Positions 21,713 to 34,394 of a DNA stretch of 64,000 nt are shown here, in pieces. The notes beneath the pieces were generated by a model. It saw only the letters and a program-made list of their open reading frames with translations, ran no database searches and was not told the origin of the DNA. The DNA is from Lutraria lutraria. Its lineage: Eukaryota > Mollusca > Bivalvia > Venerida > Mactridae. Position numbers and translations under genes: made by a program. Position 1 is the stretch's first letter; every line of letters starts with the position of its first letter. The DNA lies in assembly GCA_964023205.1 (NCBI GenBank), contig OZ026834.1, forward strand, positions 29,922,756 to 29,986,755. The letters run 5' to 3'.

Positions 21713-23180
21713 TCTTTCCTCTGTCTTAGATGAAAGCTTAAATCGTTAATGAATATAACCTTTGCACGAGGATGATAATATCAACAATTGTTGCGTGGTG
21801 AGCACTCTTCGCGCTGTTTGGTAATTAACTCGACTTTACTTTTCGAAGCGGACAAATGTTTTTTGCTGTAGTATATTAATACTCAAACAGAACAGTTCTT
21901 TAATAGAAAATACAGCTTTAACATTACTTACAGCTGGATCATATTTTGGCATGAATGAGTTCAAGGGTGTTTCTCGATGGAACTACAGTTCATGTAGACA
22001 TACCAATCAATTGTAAGCAATCCAAACATTGGCAGTATGCTAAGAGTTTGATGGAATCGTATCATTTGAAATATTAATATATTAGCGTTCACATCTTTAT
22101 TGGGACAATCGACATGAGTGTGTACATGTTGTTGAGAGAAGTAGTTCTCACGTCATCAATGAAAAGACAAATGTATCTAGCATATCGTTGTTTATGGTTC
22201 ACCAATGTTAGAACATCTTGCACAATAGTTACTATAGTTGCAGCCCATTGAAAATTTTAAAGTACTAAAAGTCTTGTTCCAAAAAGTTCATTGTTTCAAA
22301 ACAAACAAACATGTTAGATGGAGTGTATTACAAACATAGTGCATTTAAACCTTATGTATGGCATAAATTGTATTATATCGACCGTGGAGTCCCCTACACA
22401 GTATCTATACAGTTACTATAACTATAAATCTAAAAAGAAAATTTATATCAAACCTGAATTGCAAAGTTTATATCTTGCATGGTATGCTACTAAAAAACCC
22501 GCATTTTCAGGATCGTGTAGTTTTTGTGTTTTTTTTTATATCAATTGTATTTTTGTTACAAAAAAGTACATGCATTCGTATTTAACAAAAATATTGTGAA
22601 AATACACCATGCAAACCAGCGAACATAGATGAACATAATACAACATTGTATACATTATATCAATATAATATCGTTTGATTATAAAACACATTTACGGAAA
22701 ATGCTTTCAGATGTTCAATATGACTAAAACAAGCTGTCAATGGTGTATTTATGTACTAGTATTGAACGTAAACAGAATAAATTGCTAGCTCTGTACAGTT
22801 CATCACGCCATCTTCCAATTAGCCTTTTTACATTAAAGATGCCAAAGAGGTTAACTCAATTGATAATATCTACTTTCGACTTATTACTCTCATCTCGCTA
22901 ATATAGTTCATTTCCACATTAACAAAGTATTTGCTCAGCTGACGTTCGGAACAAATATTCAGATAATACGTTTTCGCTTACCTAAGTAAAGAGGTTTGTA
23001 AGTATGATAACCACATACTCATTTGCGTAGTTTTAATCCATCAAAAGAAAGTAAAGAATTTGCCGCATTCTATCCACACATAACGCCAGATAAATAGTGT
23101 TCGTGGTTATCTAATGTTTGTACCGACCCTAAAGCTTCCTACAGCAATATCCAACGTTCGAACATCGTTGAGTACATATC
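21710..23180. other. GPCR intron 1, no gene recognised
   Basis: AT-rich intronic DNA. The frame at 22318-22599 (93 codons) is rich in Tyr, Ile, Lys and Phe and has no domain. Nothing else supportable. Confidence 0.5.
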
Positions 23181-23184
23181 GTAC

Positions 23185-23425
23185 CCTAAAAGCAAGGAGA
23201 TCAGCCTCCGTGATCGAGTGACTTAAAATCACTGTAACCTCTCACTGATAGAGGGTCGTCGATTCGAGCTCCGCAACCGACAGTGTCTCTTTATGTGAGA
23301 AAGTAGGCAGTTGCTTACGGAGGATGTGACTGTAGCACTGGTTCTTCCCAGGAACGATGGTTAGGTGAACTGACCGGCTCATATGACTGTTGAAAGCGGG
23401 CATAAAACTCAACCAAAGAAAAAAA
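23185..23425 (+). mobile_element. tRNA-derived SINE-like element
   Basis: The head CAGCCTCCGTGATCGAGTGA, with a degenerate A box and a B-box-like GTCGATTCGAGCTCC about 45 bp later, is a tRNA-type Pol III promoter. A body follows with TTATGTGAGAAAGTAGGCAG, GGTTCTTCCCAGGAACGATG and CGGCTCATATGACTG. The tail CATAAAACTCAACCAAAG runs into an A-rich end. The order is that of bivalve SINEs I recall (tRNA head, unique body, TTAAACCCAACAAA-like tail). Confidence 0.75.
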
Positions 23426-23429
23426 AGAA

Positions 23430-25100
23430 TTCTAATCTATTCCATTAATAAACTTAAGATAAAAAAGCGATTCCGGGAAAGTAAAAGAATACAAAACATT
23501 ATATCTTCAATAAAAAATAATCATAAACCTGGCTACTTTTATTTATTTCTACCCAGAATAAAGTGATTCTATGTTGCTGAATATTTCATAATTTAGATAG
23601 ACAAATGAATTGCCAGCTTTTAAATATTGTTCTTTATTTGTAATAAACGATGGGTTGGTCAAGAAAGATATAGAATGGTAATTTAGTACATAAAGAACGA
23701 CTTTATCGTATTGTTTTACTGTTTCATTTTCTAGTAAACCATGTCATCTTTTTTCTCAAATGTAATGTACGAAGGAAATTGTTCAGCACAAATGTAAAAT
23801 GTGTACCAGTGGTGGCTTTATTCTTTGTTTTATACGGATCTGGTAAAACGCTGTGACATTGACAGAGATGTATGTGAGTTATAACGAACGACAACTCTTG
23901 GTAAAGATTGAACGTAGAAAAGAACTATTTCATATGATGCATGGATCTAACGATCGTTACTTTACAGTATTCGCTGTTCAACCATGAACTCGAACTTAAC
24001 CCATCAATGCAAGCGACAGACAAATTCCCAACCATGAATCGTTGGTCTAGATAAATCCCCTTGAAATGTTACCGTTCCTATCCATTGCCAAACTCCTCGC
24101 AGCAGAGTATAGTTATAGAAATTTTCAAAAATTAAAAGTGAAAAAAAAAATACTTGACTCTGAGGCAGTGGTTAATTATGTACTGATCAAGTGAAGTAAC
24201 CGCTGAGCGGAGTTTGATCCATTGCATATTGCCAGTGACATAAACGGGACAATTCTGAATAAAGGCTGATTATGCAACATACATGTACTTACAGCAGGCC
24301 ATACACATTCATTACCAAAAACAAAGAGTGGGATGTGGTATTTAAGTGCATTTTGTCACATATTAATTCCATCTCACCGAGGTCCGTTATGCACAGGTGA
24401 CCGTTATGTACAAACGTATGCTATGCACAGGTGGCCGATATTTTCAGAAGCATGTTATGCACAGGTGGCCATTATACACGAATAACAATTAACCAAAGTT
24501 TGACTGCATTTCTCCTTCGTTTCGAACGCAAATCTTATTAAACAATCTGGTTTTCTGCCGGGCTGTTCACATTGGTTCAATGAGGATTCAGTAACACAAT
24601 TTTGCTTCTCCCAAAGGGTGTTGCTTTGGAGAGGTTGCACTGCACTAGAATGTAACTGAAATGATACGGTATTCTTCAATTCATGTTCTTAGCTACTCCT
24701 CAAATTCACCTTTCTGTCGTCTATAGAACGCTAACCTTTCTCAATGTGGAATTCAAAAAGTCTGATGACTTGACCGATGGATGAATTGTCTGACATTTTA
24801 CAAGATGACAAAAAATGTTTGTATTGACATTAATTGTCTTCATCTTACACAGCTGGAAAGAAACGACAGGATCAAATTTATGTGGCATAATGACGCTTAG
24901 TAATTAGAAAACATCCTCTTTCTAACTTAGAAATCAGAATCAAGGCAGCAATAGCTTTCTTTAACTAATGTGTAAATTATTGTTTATGTCTTTCTGAAAT
25001 AATTAAATAGCAAAGAATACTAGTACACGTTTTTTATGGTATATTTTTTTATAGTTGTTAGGATTATTCAGGAAACTTTTAACTCTTGTTTTTTGTTCAC
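23430..25100. other. GPCR intron 1, mostly featureless
   Basis: The only structure noticed is a diverged triplicate at about 24387-24480 built on TATGCACAGGTGRCC, spaced about 35-45 bp. The minus-strand frame at 24455-24679 overlaps it and has no domain. Confidence 0.5.
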
Positions 25101-25106
25101 ATTTAA

Positions 25107-25451
25107 AGGGGCATACCCTACAACTTGGTGCATTTAGAATTAAAGCAAAATGATGATAAATTAGAAGCTTGTAAAGAAAAAAGCCGACAAAGAAAGTTTC
25201 AGCCTAAAATTCATCCAATTAAAAATAAAATCATAAAAAATATGTATTTGTGACACATACATTTAGTCATGGAAATTTTTGGGTGGAAGTGATTTATTAT
25301 TGATAGCTATGTTTTTTGTGGCTAGTACCTAAACTAGTCATTTTATGACCCATGTTCTTCCTGCAATTATCCATTATATATTGTTTTACATATACATATA
25401 GCACATTTTTACACTTTCACAGAATGTTTGTCAGTTGTAGGGTATGCCCCT
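25107..25451. mobile_element. TTAA-flanked MITE, second family (AGGGGCATACCC ends)
   Basis: The ends AGGGGCATACCCTACAACT and AGTTGTAGGGTATGCCCCT are perfectly inverted and flanked by TTAA at 25103-25106 and 25452-25455. The insertion pattern is piggyBac-like. No coding capacity. A probable truncated end of the same family is at the window start. Confidence 0.85.
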
Positions 25452-25455
25452 TTAA

Positions 25456-27498
25456 GACGCTTTATATGAGTATTAGAGGAAGTGTAAATATTAAATGCTT
25501 GACATTGGTTACGTGTTAACAGCTAAAATAATCTTAGATATAATTTTAAAGTTCGTGTTTTCTCTAATCGTTTAACACCGTTTATTAATTAAATTTCAGC
25601 TGGTTCAAAGGACAGGTAACCTATTGCTCTTAGGTTTCTGACAATTTCCTTTATATCCATTCTTCAAATAAAAGATTCAATAAAAATTGGAGACTTATGA
25701 CTTTGGAAGGGCTAAATACAATCACTTAGGAACGTATACCTCGTCGGACGTTTTTATGACGTAATCAACAACCATAGGCTGCTAAAGACCCATGTAGCAA
25801 GAGCTCTCTATTCTAATAAGTTCTAAATTGTTAAAAATGGCGACTTTTAAAACAATAATCATAAATGCTTGTTAATAAAAAAAAGAATCACTTAATCCGA
25901 GGGAATATGGGAGATATGTTTCTTAATTGTAAAATATCGATTGTTTCAATACGAATATAGCATATCCCCAGTAATATCTTATTAGTTTAAAAACCTTGCG
26001 CTACTTGAATGCGTGACCACGCAAAGAGTTTTCTTTCATAACCTTATATATACATGCATCTTTGGTTTTTAAAATCTTCCCATTCACCAATTGAATCGCG
26101 ATTTCATTCTTATCGCAAATTTGGTGCACTTTGCAAACAAGGTGGGTTGACAAGAGCAAGAACCTGATATTTCGATGTTCTAAATATTCAGCCCTAGTAA
26201 ATTACAAAAAAATGTTTATTTAATTGTTTTCGGTGCAGTTTGGTAAGATAGACAAGGCCTAAATATTTTTGTTTCTGGTTACTTACTCATTGAACATAGA
26301 ATAGGTATGTTGGATTTATTATTATTATTTATTTATTTATTTATTTCGGCTCTTGGAAAAACATGTGGAAAGGTTAAACGTGTGAAAAGATGGATGTACC
26401 GATCCTTGGGCCTAATAGAAAAATAGGGTCGCCGGGAAAGAAGGGGCGGGGGAGTTGGACTAGTCTGGAGTTCCTTTCCATACCACTACGTTAATGGCTT
26501 TTTTATCAGCAAACTCGGAAACCAGACTAGGGTTGGTCGGGTAACCAGAAACAAACTGGCATTTCTTTTACTCTTTAGGGATTTGTAAGTAAATTCTTTG
26601 AACTTTCAGTTAATCAGTGTTACATAATGAGCAATCAAGAAAAAATAAAGACATATCTTTTGATTTTGTTCTGACTTCTTAGTTGGTGCCTGTATTTGCC
26701 TTGTAGCTATTCTTTTTGGTTTATAATGATTAGTTAAGCTTGATTAAAAGGTCTCAGAACATCTTAATGTCCTTAATGGATTTGTCATGGTCCCTTAACA
26801 CCTGAAATGAAACTCATTAGCTTGCATGAGCTAGTAGCATAATTTTTTTCTCATCACTTTGAAGGGTTTGATTTCTTTGATCAATATTCTTATCATGTAC
26901 AAAATGTATATACTTCAAAAAAGGTAAAGATATGCAAAGAAACCTCGTCACTTTCTTTGGTGAATTAAGAACAATGGCACTTAGGTGCTGAAGCATTACA
27001 AAAATTGTTCAGCTTAAATGATACTTACATTCTGATTGGTGTAGATACCCATATATAACCAGGAATAGGCGGGTAATTTAGATACGTTATTCTGTTTATT
27101 TAACTATAAACAGCTTAAAACATGTCCTTGCTATATTATTTCCTTGACAGGTTACCACATACATTAAATATAGAATATCTGTAGTCGGTTACAGTTGTCT
27201 GTGCATTCTCTTAAAATACAAACCAAACTGGAAGGAAAGAAATGAAATTCCTCGCGAACAGAGATACGTTCAATGCTGTAATGTTGCTAATTCAGAAAAT
27301 GAGTATCGTTTCATGTATGTAAGTCCAAGATATATGGATTTACGCATAATATATCCTATAATAGTTTACTTTCATAAAATACTGTCTATGTTAAGTATTA
27401 TCTATGTACATGTACTTAATATACAGCCAAGAAAAGAAATAAATACATAAATGTATCCAATTATTTCTAAGAAGATCTGTCATTATGGGAATGCTATT
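25456..27498. other. GPCR intron 1, no gene recognised
   Basis: Contains an (ATTT)-type microsatellite at about 26316-26346 (TTATTATTATT followed by TTTA units). A G-rich stretch at 26440-26455 is too short to interpret. No exon or transposon ends were noticed. Confidence 0.5.
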
Positions 27499-27502
27499 TT
27501 AA

Positions 27503-27853
27503 AGTCCCATTAGCTTTTTTCTGTAAAAATATATGCTAAAAACAAACAAGTATTGATACTATCCCAAGATAATTATTACCGACGAAACCAAGCCCTTTTT
27601 CTTCTAAAAACATTTTGCTTTTGTAAACTTGAAATATATAGAGCGCGTGACGTCACTTCATGCCGTGTGCATAATATGACTGCGGGAAAACACAGCTGTT
27701 CTATAAAATTAATAGTATTTTTTTTCAATGATATTGAAAAAAATACGATAGTGGTTTTGGAAACATTTTTTCTTGCTATAGTGTACGCACGGGAGGAAAA
27801 CACACCGGATTCCTCTTTTATAGAACAAACAGAAACTATGTGATTATGGGACT
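27503..27853. mobile_element. TTAA-flanked MITE, copy with intact ends
   Basis: The ends AGTCCCATTAGC... and ...ATTATGGGACT share an inverted AGTCCCAT/ATGGGACT and are flanked by TTAA at 27499-27502 and 27854-27857. This copy defines the order used to recognise the rearranged copy at 12566-13233. Two overlapping open frames inside (one per strand) are MITE sequence. The internal motif GATATTGAAAAAAATACGAT is shared with the copy near 13090. Confidence 0.8.
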
Positions 27854-28103
27854 TTAAACTCTAAAATTTATTTTTGTATAGTTAATTCTCTTAGAAAGTT
27901 TGTGCAAATGTTTTGCTTGTTAAATAAAACTTATATTGTGTATTATTCTTTAATGTACAATGTACATTTATTGTATATAAACAGGGCAGTGTTCTTTCAT
28001 CTTAGTCCTAAAACAAAAATAGTTTATGTTTTGTTTGATGACAAATAAATCACATTCGTAATATACGTCTAAATACATTTACGGTTAATTAATATATTTA
28101 TAC

Positions 28104-29272
28104 TAGGGATGTCAATTCGTCAAGATTTTACTAATCGGTTAATCGTTCGTTCATACGAACGATTAATCGATTAACCGTATGTTAATTGCACGAAGTGCTT
28201 TTAAACATGAAGTGTCACAAGTTTCCGCGACACCGATGTGTCACACGAAATGCGATAATGTATATATTCATCAATATATATTTACCACTGAATGTGATGC
28301 GTGTATGTACTTATCAATTTTCTGTTTATATATATCAATGATCAATTACAAATAACATAATGGCAACTAATAGTAATTTTGTTTACAAAAAAGTAGATTA
28401 CGGCAAACTTGTTTCATTCCCAATTTGGCCAGGTTATAATTGGAACATTGGGCGGAGCTTACGACAACGATCATTTGATTGGTTGATTGGTGTAATGCTG
28501 AATTTAATTGTGATTCCAATCGATGTATTTAAGTATTTCACACTTAGTGCAATTGAGTATCAAATGTCAACACGTTCTCATAATTATCAGCGGCTGTGCT
28601 TGATGCAAAGATGCAAATTTAAATCATACCAGTGTCTTAACTCAGAGATAATTAATAAAGAACAAGGTTGTCAGTTTATATCAATAAAGATGCAAAAGAC
28701 GAAAAAAAGTGATATTGTTCGACGATTTTATTAGCATGTCTTAGTAATACGTAACACACAACATACGTGTATACATAGTATAACATACATGCATTACCGC
28801 AAAGGTTACATTTTACGTTTTTTCATCCAGACAGACGCTTTTTTCTATGATAGTATAACATATCATACTTTTTGTACATGATAACTTGCGAAACAATTAT
28901 CAAATTGTTTGGAAGTCCCAGATCCAGCAAGTTTACTAGTATTTCCAAAAATGGCTTCTCAATTAGTTAATTACACAATCAACAATATACGTGTCAGTGT
29001 GTATAATGGTCCCAGGTCGGTGTCAATGAATTGTTAATTTGCTCAACTGTCGTATTTTTCGCACCTTTGGTCGACTGATTTATTGACAAGATAGTACGCG
29101 CGTATAGACTTCAGAGTTTCAAAAATGAAAATTTCGATTTTTCTATAAGTTATTATTATATTTTACTTGCTTCTTTCTATTTTTTTTCGGTTAATCGATT
29201 AATGATTTAATAACCGGTTAATCGAACAAACGAACGGTTAATCGATTAATCGATTAACCGTTTACATCCCTA
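28104..29272. mobile_element. Non-autonomous hAT-like element with perfect 8-bp TSD
   Basis: The ends TAGGGATGTCAA and TTTACATCCCTA are inverted, and each is followed by subterminal CGGTTAATCGATTAA-type palindromes. The identical octamer ATTTATAC flanks both sides (28096-28103 and 29273-29280). The 1.17-kb interior has one 124-codon open frame at 28360-28734 (starting MATNSNFVYKKVDYGKLVSF) with no recognisable transposase, BED finger or other domain. Either it is chance, or it is captured or fragmented sequence. Confidence 0.87.
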
Positions 29273-29280
29273 ATTTATAC

Positions 29281-30225
29281 GATTATCAAAAAATAAGAGA
29301 AACTCCATATTAATTGGCTTATTGAATTACACTAAAAGTTGTGTTTCCTGAAATACGACGACACACCCAGCAAAAGGCGTAGGCAAAGATGGTTTTACGA
29401 ATTCTTGCGTTTGATTGAAATCATTTTAAACACGACGTAGACGGAAACTCATTGTGCGGTAAATTCCTGGTTTTCAGTTTATCAAACTCTCTCCGATTAT
29501 TCGTGGATCAATTTAAGCCGAACGAACCGTTAAATAACAGTGTGTGCGATTAAAATATCGAACGCGTAAAATGCAGCTTGCTGGTGAAGCTGTATTCGTC
29601 TTGCGGTTTTTTAATTAACTCCTACATTTTTTTAAAGCTTAGGTTGAAACCTAATTATTGGCTTCTTTTCAATCAAGTAAATACGTTACGTAAAGTTCCG
29701 CTTCTCCAAAATCCGTATATATACATAATGCATACAGCATTTCTTCACATAGGGTGGGTTGGGGTGAGTCTATACCCCGGGTTACCTTTGATAAGAGCAT
29801 GTACCTTTTTGGGGTTGTATAATACCCAGGAAAGGTACAATTTACGCAACAAGTCTGTTAAAGAAATTAACAGTTTATAATTATAGTTTATAACTTTCGA
29901 ACTGATGTTAGATGCTCACAAATGTGTATACCTTTTCACTGATCACTTCACTCCACTGCAATTACGCACCGTTACACGGTCTGAATACGTAGAACTTATT
30001 TCCCATTTTCGATTTCCAAGTAAAAATCAGATGTTTTTTTACTACAGAAATGAATTACCAGTAAGAATCATTCCAATCAAAACATGAAGCATGTTTTTGG
30101 CTTGTAAAATATGAGGTTGTATGTTAAAGTTCTACAACCTAAGAAGTAAAGGACTCGATGAAGGCTACGTCAGTTACTTTGTATTCGTTATCTTATGTAC
30201 ATACACCGCGGACTTTTAACAATAA
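29281..30225. other. GPCR intron 1, no gene recognised
   Basis: Small frames at 29578-29880 and 29905-30087 contain no recognisable domain. No transposon ends were noticed. Confidence 0.45.
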
Positions 30226-30585
30226 CATACTGAACAATTTCAGTATATTTTTGCACTAGTATATTAAACAATTTCAGTATATTTTTGCACTAGTATATTA
30301 AACAATTTCAGTATATTTTTGCACTAAAATATTATACAATTTCAGTATATTTTTGTACTAGTATATTAAACAATTTCAGTATATTTTTGCACTAGTATAT
30401 AAAACAATTTCAGTATATTTTTCACTAGTATATAAAACAATTTCAGTATATTTTTCACTAGTAGAATCTATATTAAACAATTTCAGTATATTTTTCAGTA
30501 GTATATTAAACAATTTCAGTATATTTTTCCCTAGTATATTAAACAATTTCAGTATATTTTTCACTATTACATTAAACAATTTCCA
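30226..30585. repeat. 34-bp minisatellite, about ten units
   Basis: The unit contains ACAATTTCAGTATATTTTTG then CACTAGTATATTAA. The first starts are exactly 34 bp apart (for example CAGT at 30241, 30275, 30309), and later units vary by a base or two. The last unit decays near 30580. A minus-strand frame reading KNILKLFNIL repeats is the translation of this array, not a gene. Confidence 0.93.
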
Positions 30586-30589
30586 GTTC

Positions 30590-33500
30590 AGTTTGGCACC
30601 AGAAAAAAGCATCTCAATAATAAATTCCTCATTTTTGCACATCCATTGGTTGTTACCATAGACTTGTTAAATTTCTTTCTTCATTGTAGAGTGTTGATTG
30701 AACATCAGCAATTACAAGGACCGGTGATTTGCCAGTATTGTTTCAAATAACCAACTTAAAATATCACACAAAATGAATCACAGCCAGTTGGTAATTATTT
30801 CCATGATTCAATTATAATTTAAACCATTTTACGTACCGCATGTCAGAGGTACCACTTAGAAGGCGTTTTACGTGACAGTTAACTTGTAGCAGAAAGGGGT
30901 AACGTCCCTAGCTCGTGTGATATATTTGAAAATTGCTTCTAGAATTACGGACCTTGCATCTTAATTTACTAATGTTCTAGTTTCCGTCATTCAAACATCG
31001 TCCATTAAGACTGAAGGAAATTACAAAGTATAAAAAAGAGTAGACTTCTGTGTAAAAAGTGGTGATGCACTTTAACAATTCAGTCGACGGATAATTCAGA
31101 CACAGATTTGCTGTTTGGATTGGCGGTCTCTGATAGAATCAAATTTTGTATTAAAAACAAACCAGCCACATAATCTTAATGTGATGAGGCGATTTATGTT
31201 TTTCAACTGTTTTTACAATTTCATCAACGAATTCAATTAAAATTAGCGCAACTATTGTTTAGCTATTGGCAAAAATTGTTTTCTATTTCTAAATGAGTAA
31301 CCGCGTAATGATGACTCACAGAAGACGTCCAAAGCTCACGTAAAATTTTGAAAAAAATGAAGAAAATGAATATTTTGTGATATTCATGTATTGTTCGTGC
31401 CTTTTTGACTAAGTGTGAGTAATCTACTTTTTGTCGATTTTCTTCATCATACGAGTATAAGGCAGCTAAATTACTCTCAGCGGAAATACTTCTATGTAAT
31501 GTTAATTTGTATTTTCTTTTCTTATAACTATCGAATTGTCTAAAATGATACTGTTTGGTGTGTGTTTCTGGCAAAAAAACACGGCTGTTTTAAAAGTAAA
31601 CTAAAGCGAAAAATTATTCCCCTGGAAATGACAAAAACATAGACGCAGTTCACATCAAAGGTCGAACACTCACAAACAAGACAGTCATAAAATGATAAAA
31701 CTGCCGCCTATCAAAGACGTTAAACATGTTCTATTGATACAATGGCATTCAAAATACAGAAGACAAAATATCATAAATAATGTTTATAACAGCTACATAT
31801 GGTTCACAAGTTTCAAGTTTATTCAGAATAAATTTGATACTATTTTGTTACTATCTAAAGTGATCTTTGAACAACCAAGGAGAAAGAAAAAATACATACA
31901 AGTATATAATAATGAGTTCAAGTATACACAGAGTGCGAGTGAATAAAAATTATCGCAGTTTCAATGCGAAAAAATATTTTTATTATACTGGTGTGTATTA
32001 TGCAACATTATGATGCATTATAATACTAATATTAAAGGTAAAGATGACAAAAGCTTATTAAGATTACAAGAAATAAAGTTATATAATTTTTACAATATTG
32101 TAATTGTTCTTTTAAAAACATCTATTTTTATCAAATACAAAACCGCACATGCGGATTGAGATTATGATTCAAGCAATGACTTCTTTTAAGTTATGAAAGC
32201 AGCTGTGTGTATAAAAAAGCACACAGAAGAACTGTAAGGCAGATATAGAGTGGACCTTTCTTATCACAATGTTATCTTAAAATATGATTTTTTTACCCAA
32301 AATAATCGGTTGAGTTTTTACAATAGAAAACTTTTTTTTTCAGGTCGTCATGAATATTGTATACTGTATTCTTGTTTCAGTCTTATACATAAGATAATGT
32401 ATGTCTCTAGCAGATCACAGAATATATTTTTTACTCGCATACTATCCTATTAATTAGTCCTAAATAGTTTTGTTGAACAGAGGTCACACGGCAGATTTGT
32501 GATTACTAACTGCACTTATTAATATTCCGTTATCATCTATGTCATGTTATTGTCTATTATTTGATTAAAGCAGCCGTTCATTAAAAACTTATCTTGTATT
32601 TCATTGATATCATCGTGGGATTAAAAATATAAAAAATGACATATGGCGTAAGTTATCACTGAATCGAAAACTTGTTCATTGTTTGTAAAAACACCATTGT
32701 TCGAGGCACGAATAAACTCCACCGTTGAGATATTAAGCGCTTTCTTAATATATTTAATGAATGTACCGGTCGTGACGAAGTGTATTAATCGAGGTTTTGT
32801 TACTGAAAGCGATTCACAGCAAGCATCTCTTGTGTATTGTTAAACATAATTGGACGGAACGCGGAAAGAAAACGTCAGAAATGAGAATAACAGTGCAAAA
32901 ATGTCAATTATTGCCAAGGTGACATAAGAACATTTGAATTTAGGCACTTCACCCTTTTAAAAGACAATGCCCTGTAGTGGTAATTAATTTTCTAGAAAGA
33001 GTGAATAGTGTCCTTGAAGGCACTAAAATTAGGACAAAAAACTCATCTGTTTTAAATCGAGTTGAAATACGAGAAACAGAACACCATAAAGGTGGCATTA
33101 AAACACTATCTGATCGCTTAGGGTAAAGAAAATATATATTTAAAAAAAACATAAAAAACAGCAACAAAAAACAACAACAAAAAGTGAGGTTGTATCCTTC
33201 GTTTTTTAAGCATACAACCTGACATTTTATTTTTTATAATTTTTATATAATCATAATATATATTTTTTAAGATAGATAATACTTATTTATTCGTAGATTC
33301 ATATTTGTTTATTTACGAGAAATGTGAAATCAGCCGGGGCATCTCAATTGGTAAATTACTCTTAAAATAACAAGAAAAAAGAAAGCATACATTTGTAATT
33401 TGATCATATTTATTCTTCAAGTCCGGGTGAAATATGTACAGTTTAGCATGCAAAAAAACAAGTTATGAATAGAAGTATCTATTCTATAATTGTTAAATGG

Positions 33501-33685
33501 CGAATGTATGTCAATCAGCATAATAAATCAGCAACACTAACAGGTATTTTGTTTCAAATGAAGTATATATTTTTTCATGAACTTTTTACCCAGAAAACAA
33601 ATTTCTAAGGAGTAATGGACGTATCAAATTGTATCACAGAATAAATTCACCTTTGTAAACAGACTTGTGCGGCCTCCTAACTAGG
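30590..33685. other. GPCR intron 1, no gene recognised
   Basis: About 3 kb of AT-rich DNA. Frames at 31263-31574 (minus), 31692-31946, 32250-32453 and 32949-33167 (minus) are short, AT-biased and domain-free. No repeat structure was recognised. Confidence 0.5.
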
Positions 33686-33689
33686 TGCC

Positions 33690-34390
33690 TTTTCATTACA
33701 AACTATTGTACATGTTTCGTGCTTGTCGTCTCTCAGGTCGTCCGTTGTCGGCACTCTAATCGGTCCTCTCACTCATGTAGCGTTATAGTTAGCTCCACGG
33801 GTCTTCCAGCTCTTCAGGATGTTAACCATTGTTGAACCACGTTGCCCTCGATTTCGCTTCCCAAGAGTTTGGGTCCACAGAACAATTTTGCTGGTTGGCA
33901 ACTCGGGGTGCCTGTGGTTATACCCAGCTATCCACATTCTTCTGTAAGCAATCTTGTCTGTCACTCTGGGAATGTTCTGGTAAACAGTCGTGTTTCCGAT
34001 ACGCTGGCTTGGGTCGATGTTCAAGACTTGACTGAACATTCTAGTGTAGCAGCCATCAAGGGAGCTCTGGAGCTGGAGTCATAGAGCAGAACCGATTCCA
34101 TCGTAGCAAAGAAAAAGCTGAGTTTGGTTTCCCGAGTCATCTGAGAGCACCAGACTGTTTCCATGCCATTCAACACCTTCCAAGCAAGAGCCTTTCTTAC
34201 TTTGATATCTTGCTCTGAGGTGTTCACCCATGACCCATGGTAAAATTTATGAAGTTCTTGACCTCCATGGGGTTTGATCCTTTCACTGTGGGTAATGAAG
34301 GTTGTTCCTGAGGTTGGTTAAAGGTTATAACCTCCGTTTTCTTGGTGTTGATTTTCCGGAAGAATGCCGTAGACAATAATATCCACTGCC
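33690..34390 (-). mobile_element. Degenerate LINE reverse-transcriptase C-terminal fragment
   Basis: On the minus strand the pieces read in order INTKKTEVITFNQPQ (palm end), then ALAWKVLNGMETVWCSQMTR, TKLSFFFATMESVLLYDSSS and, after a frame change, VLNIDPSQRIGNTTVYQNIP, DKIAYRRMWIAGYNHRHPEL and TSKIVLWTQTLGKRNRGQRG. This is the thumb/C-terminal region of non-LTR elements common in molluscs, possibly RTE-like. Internal stops and frameshifts mark it as dead, and everything 5' of the palm is missing. Overlapping plus-strand frames here are shadows. Confidence 0.85.
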
Positions 34391-34394
34391 TTTC

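Noticed and set aside
30376..30642. Minus-strand protein with KNILKLFNIL repeats
   Set aside because: Translation of the 34-bp minisatellite, not a repeat protein gene.
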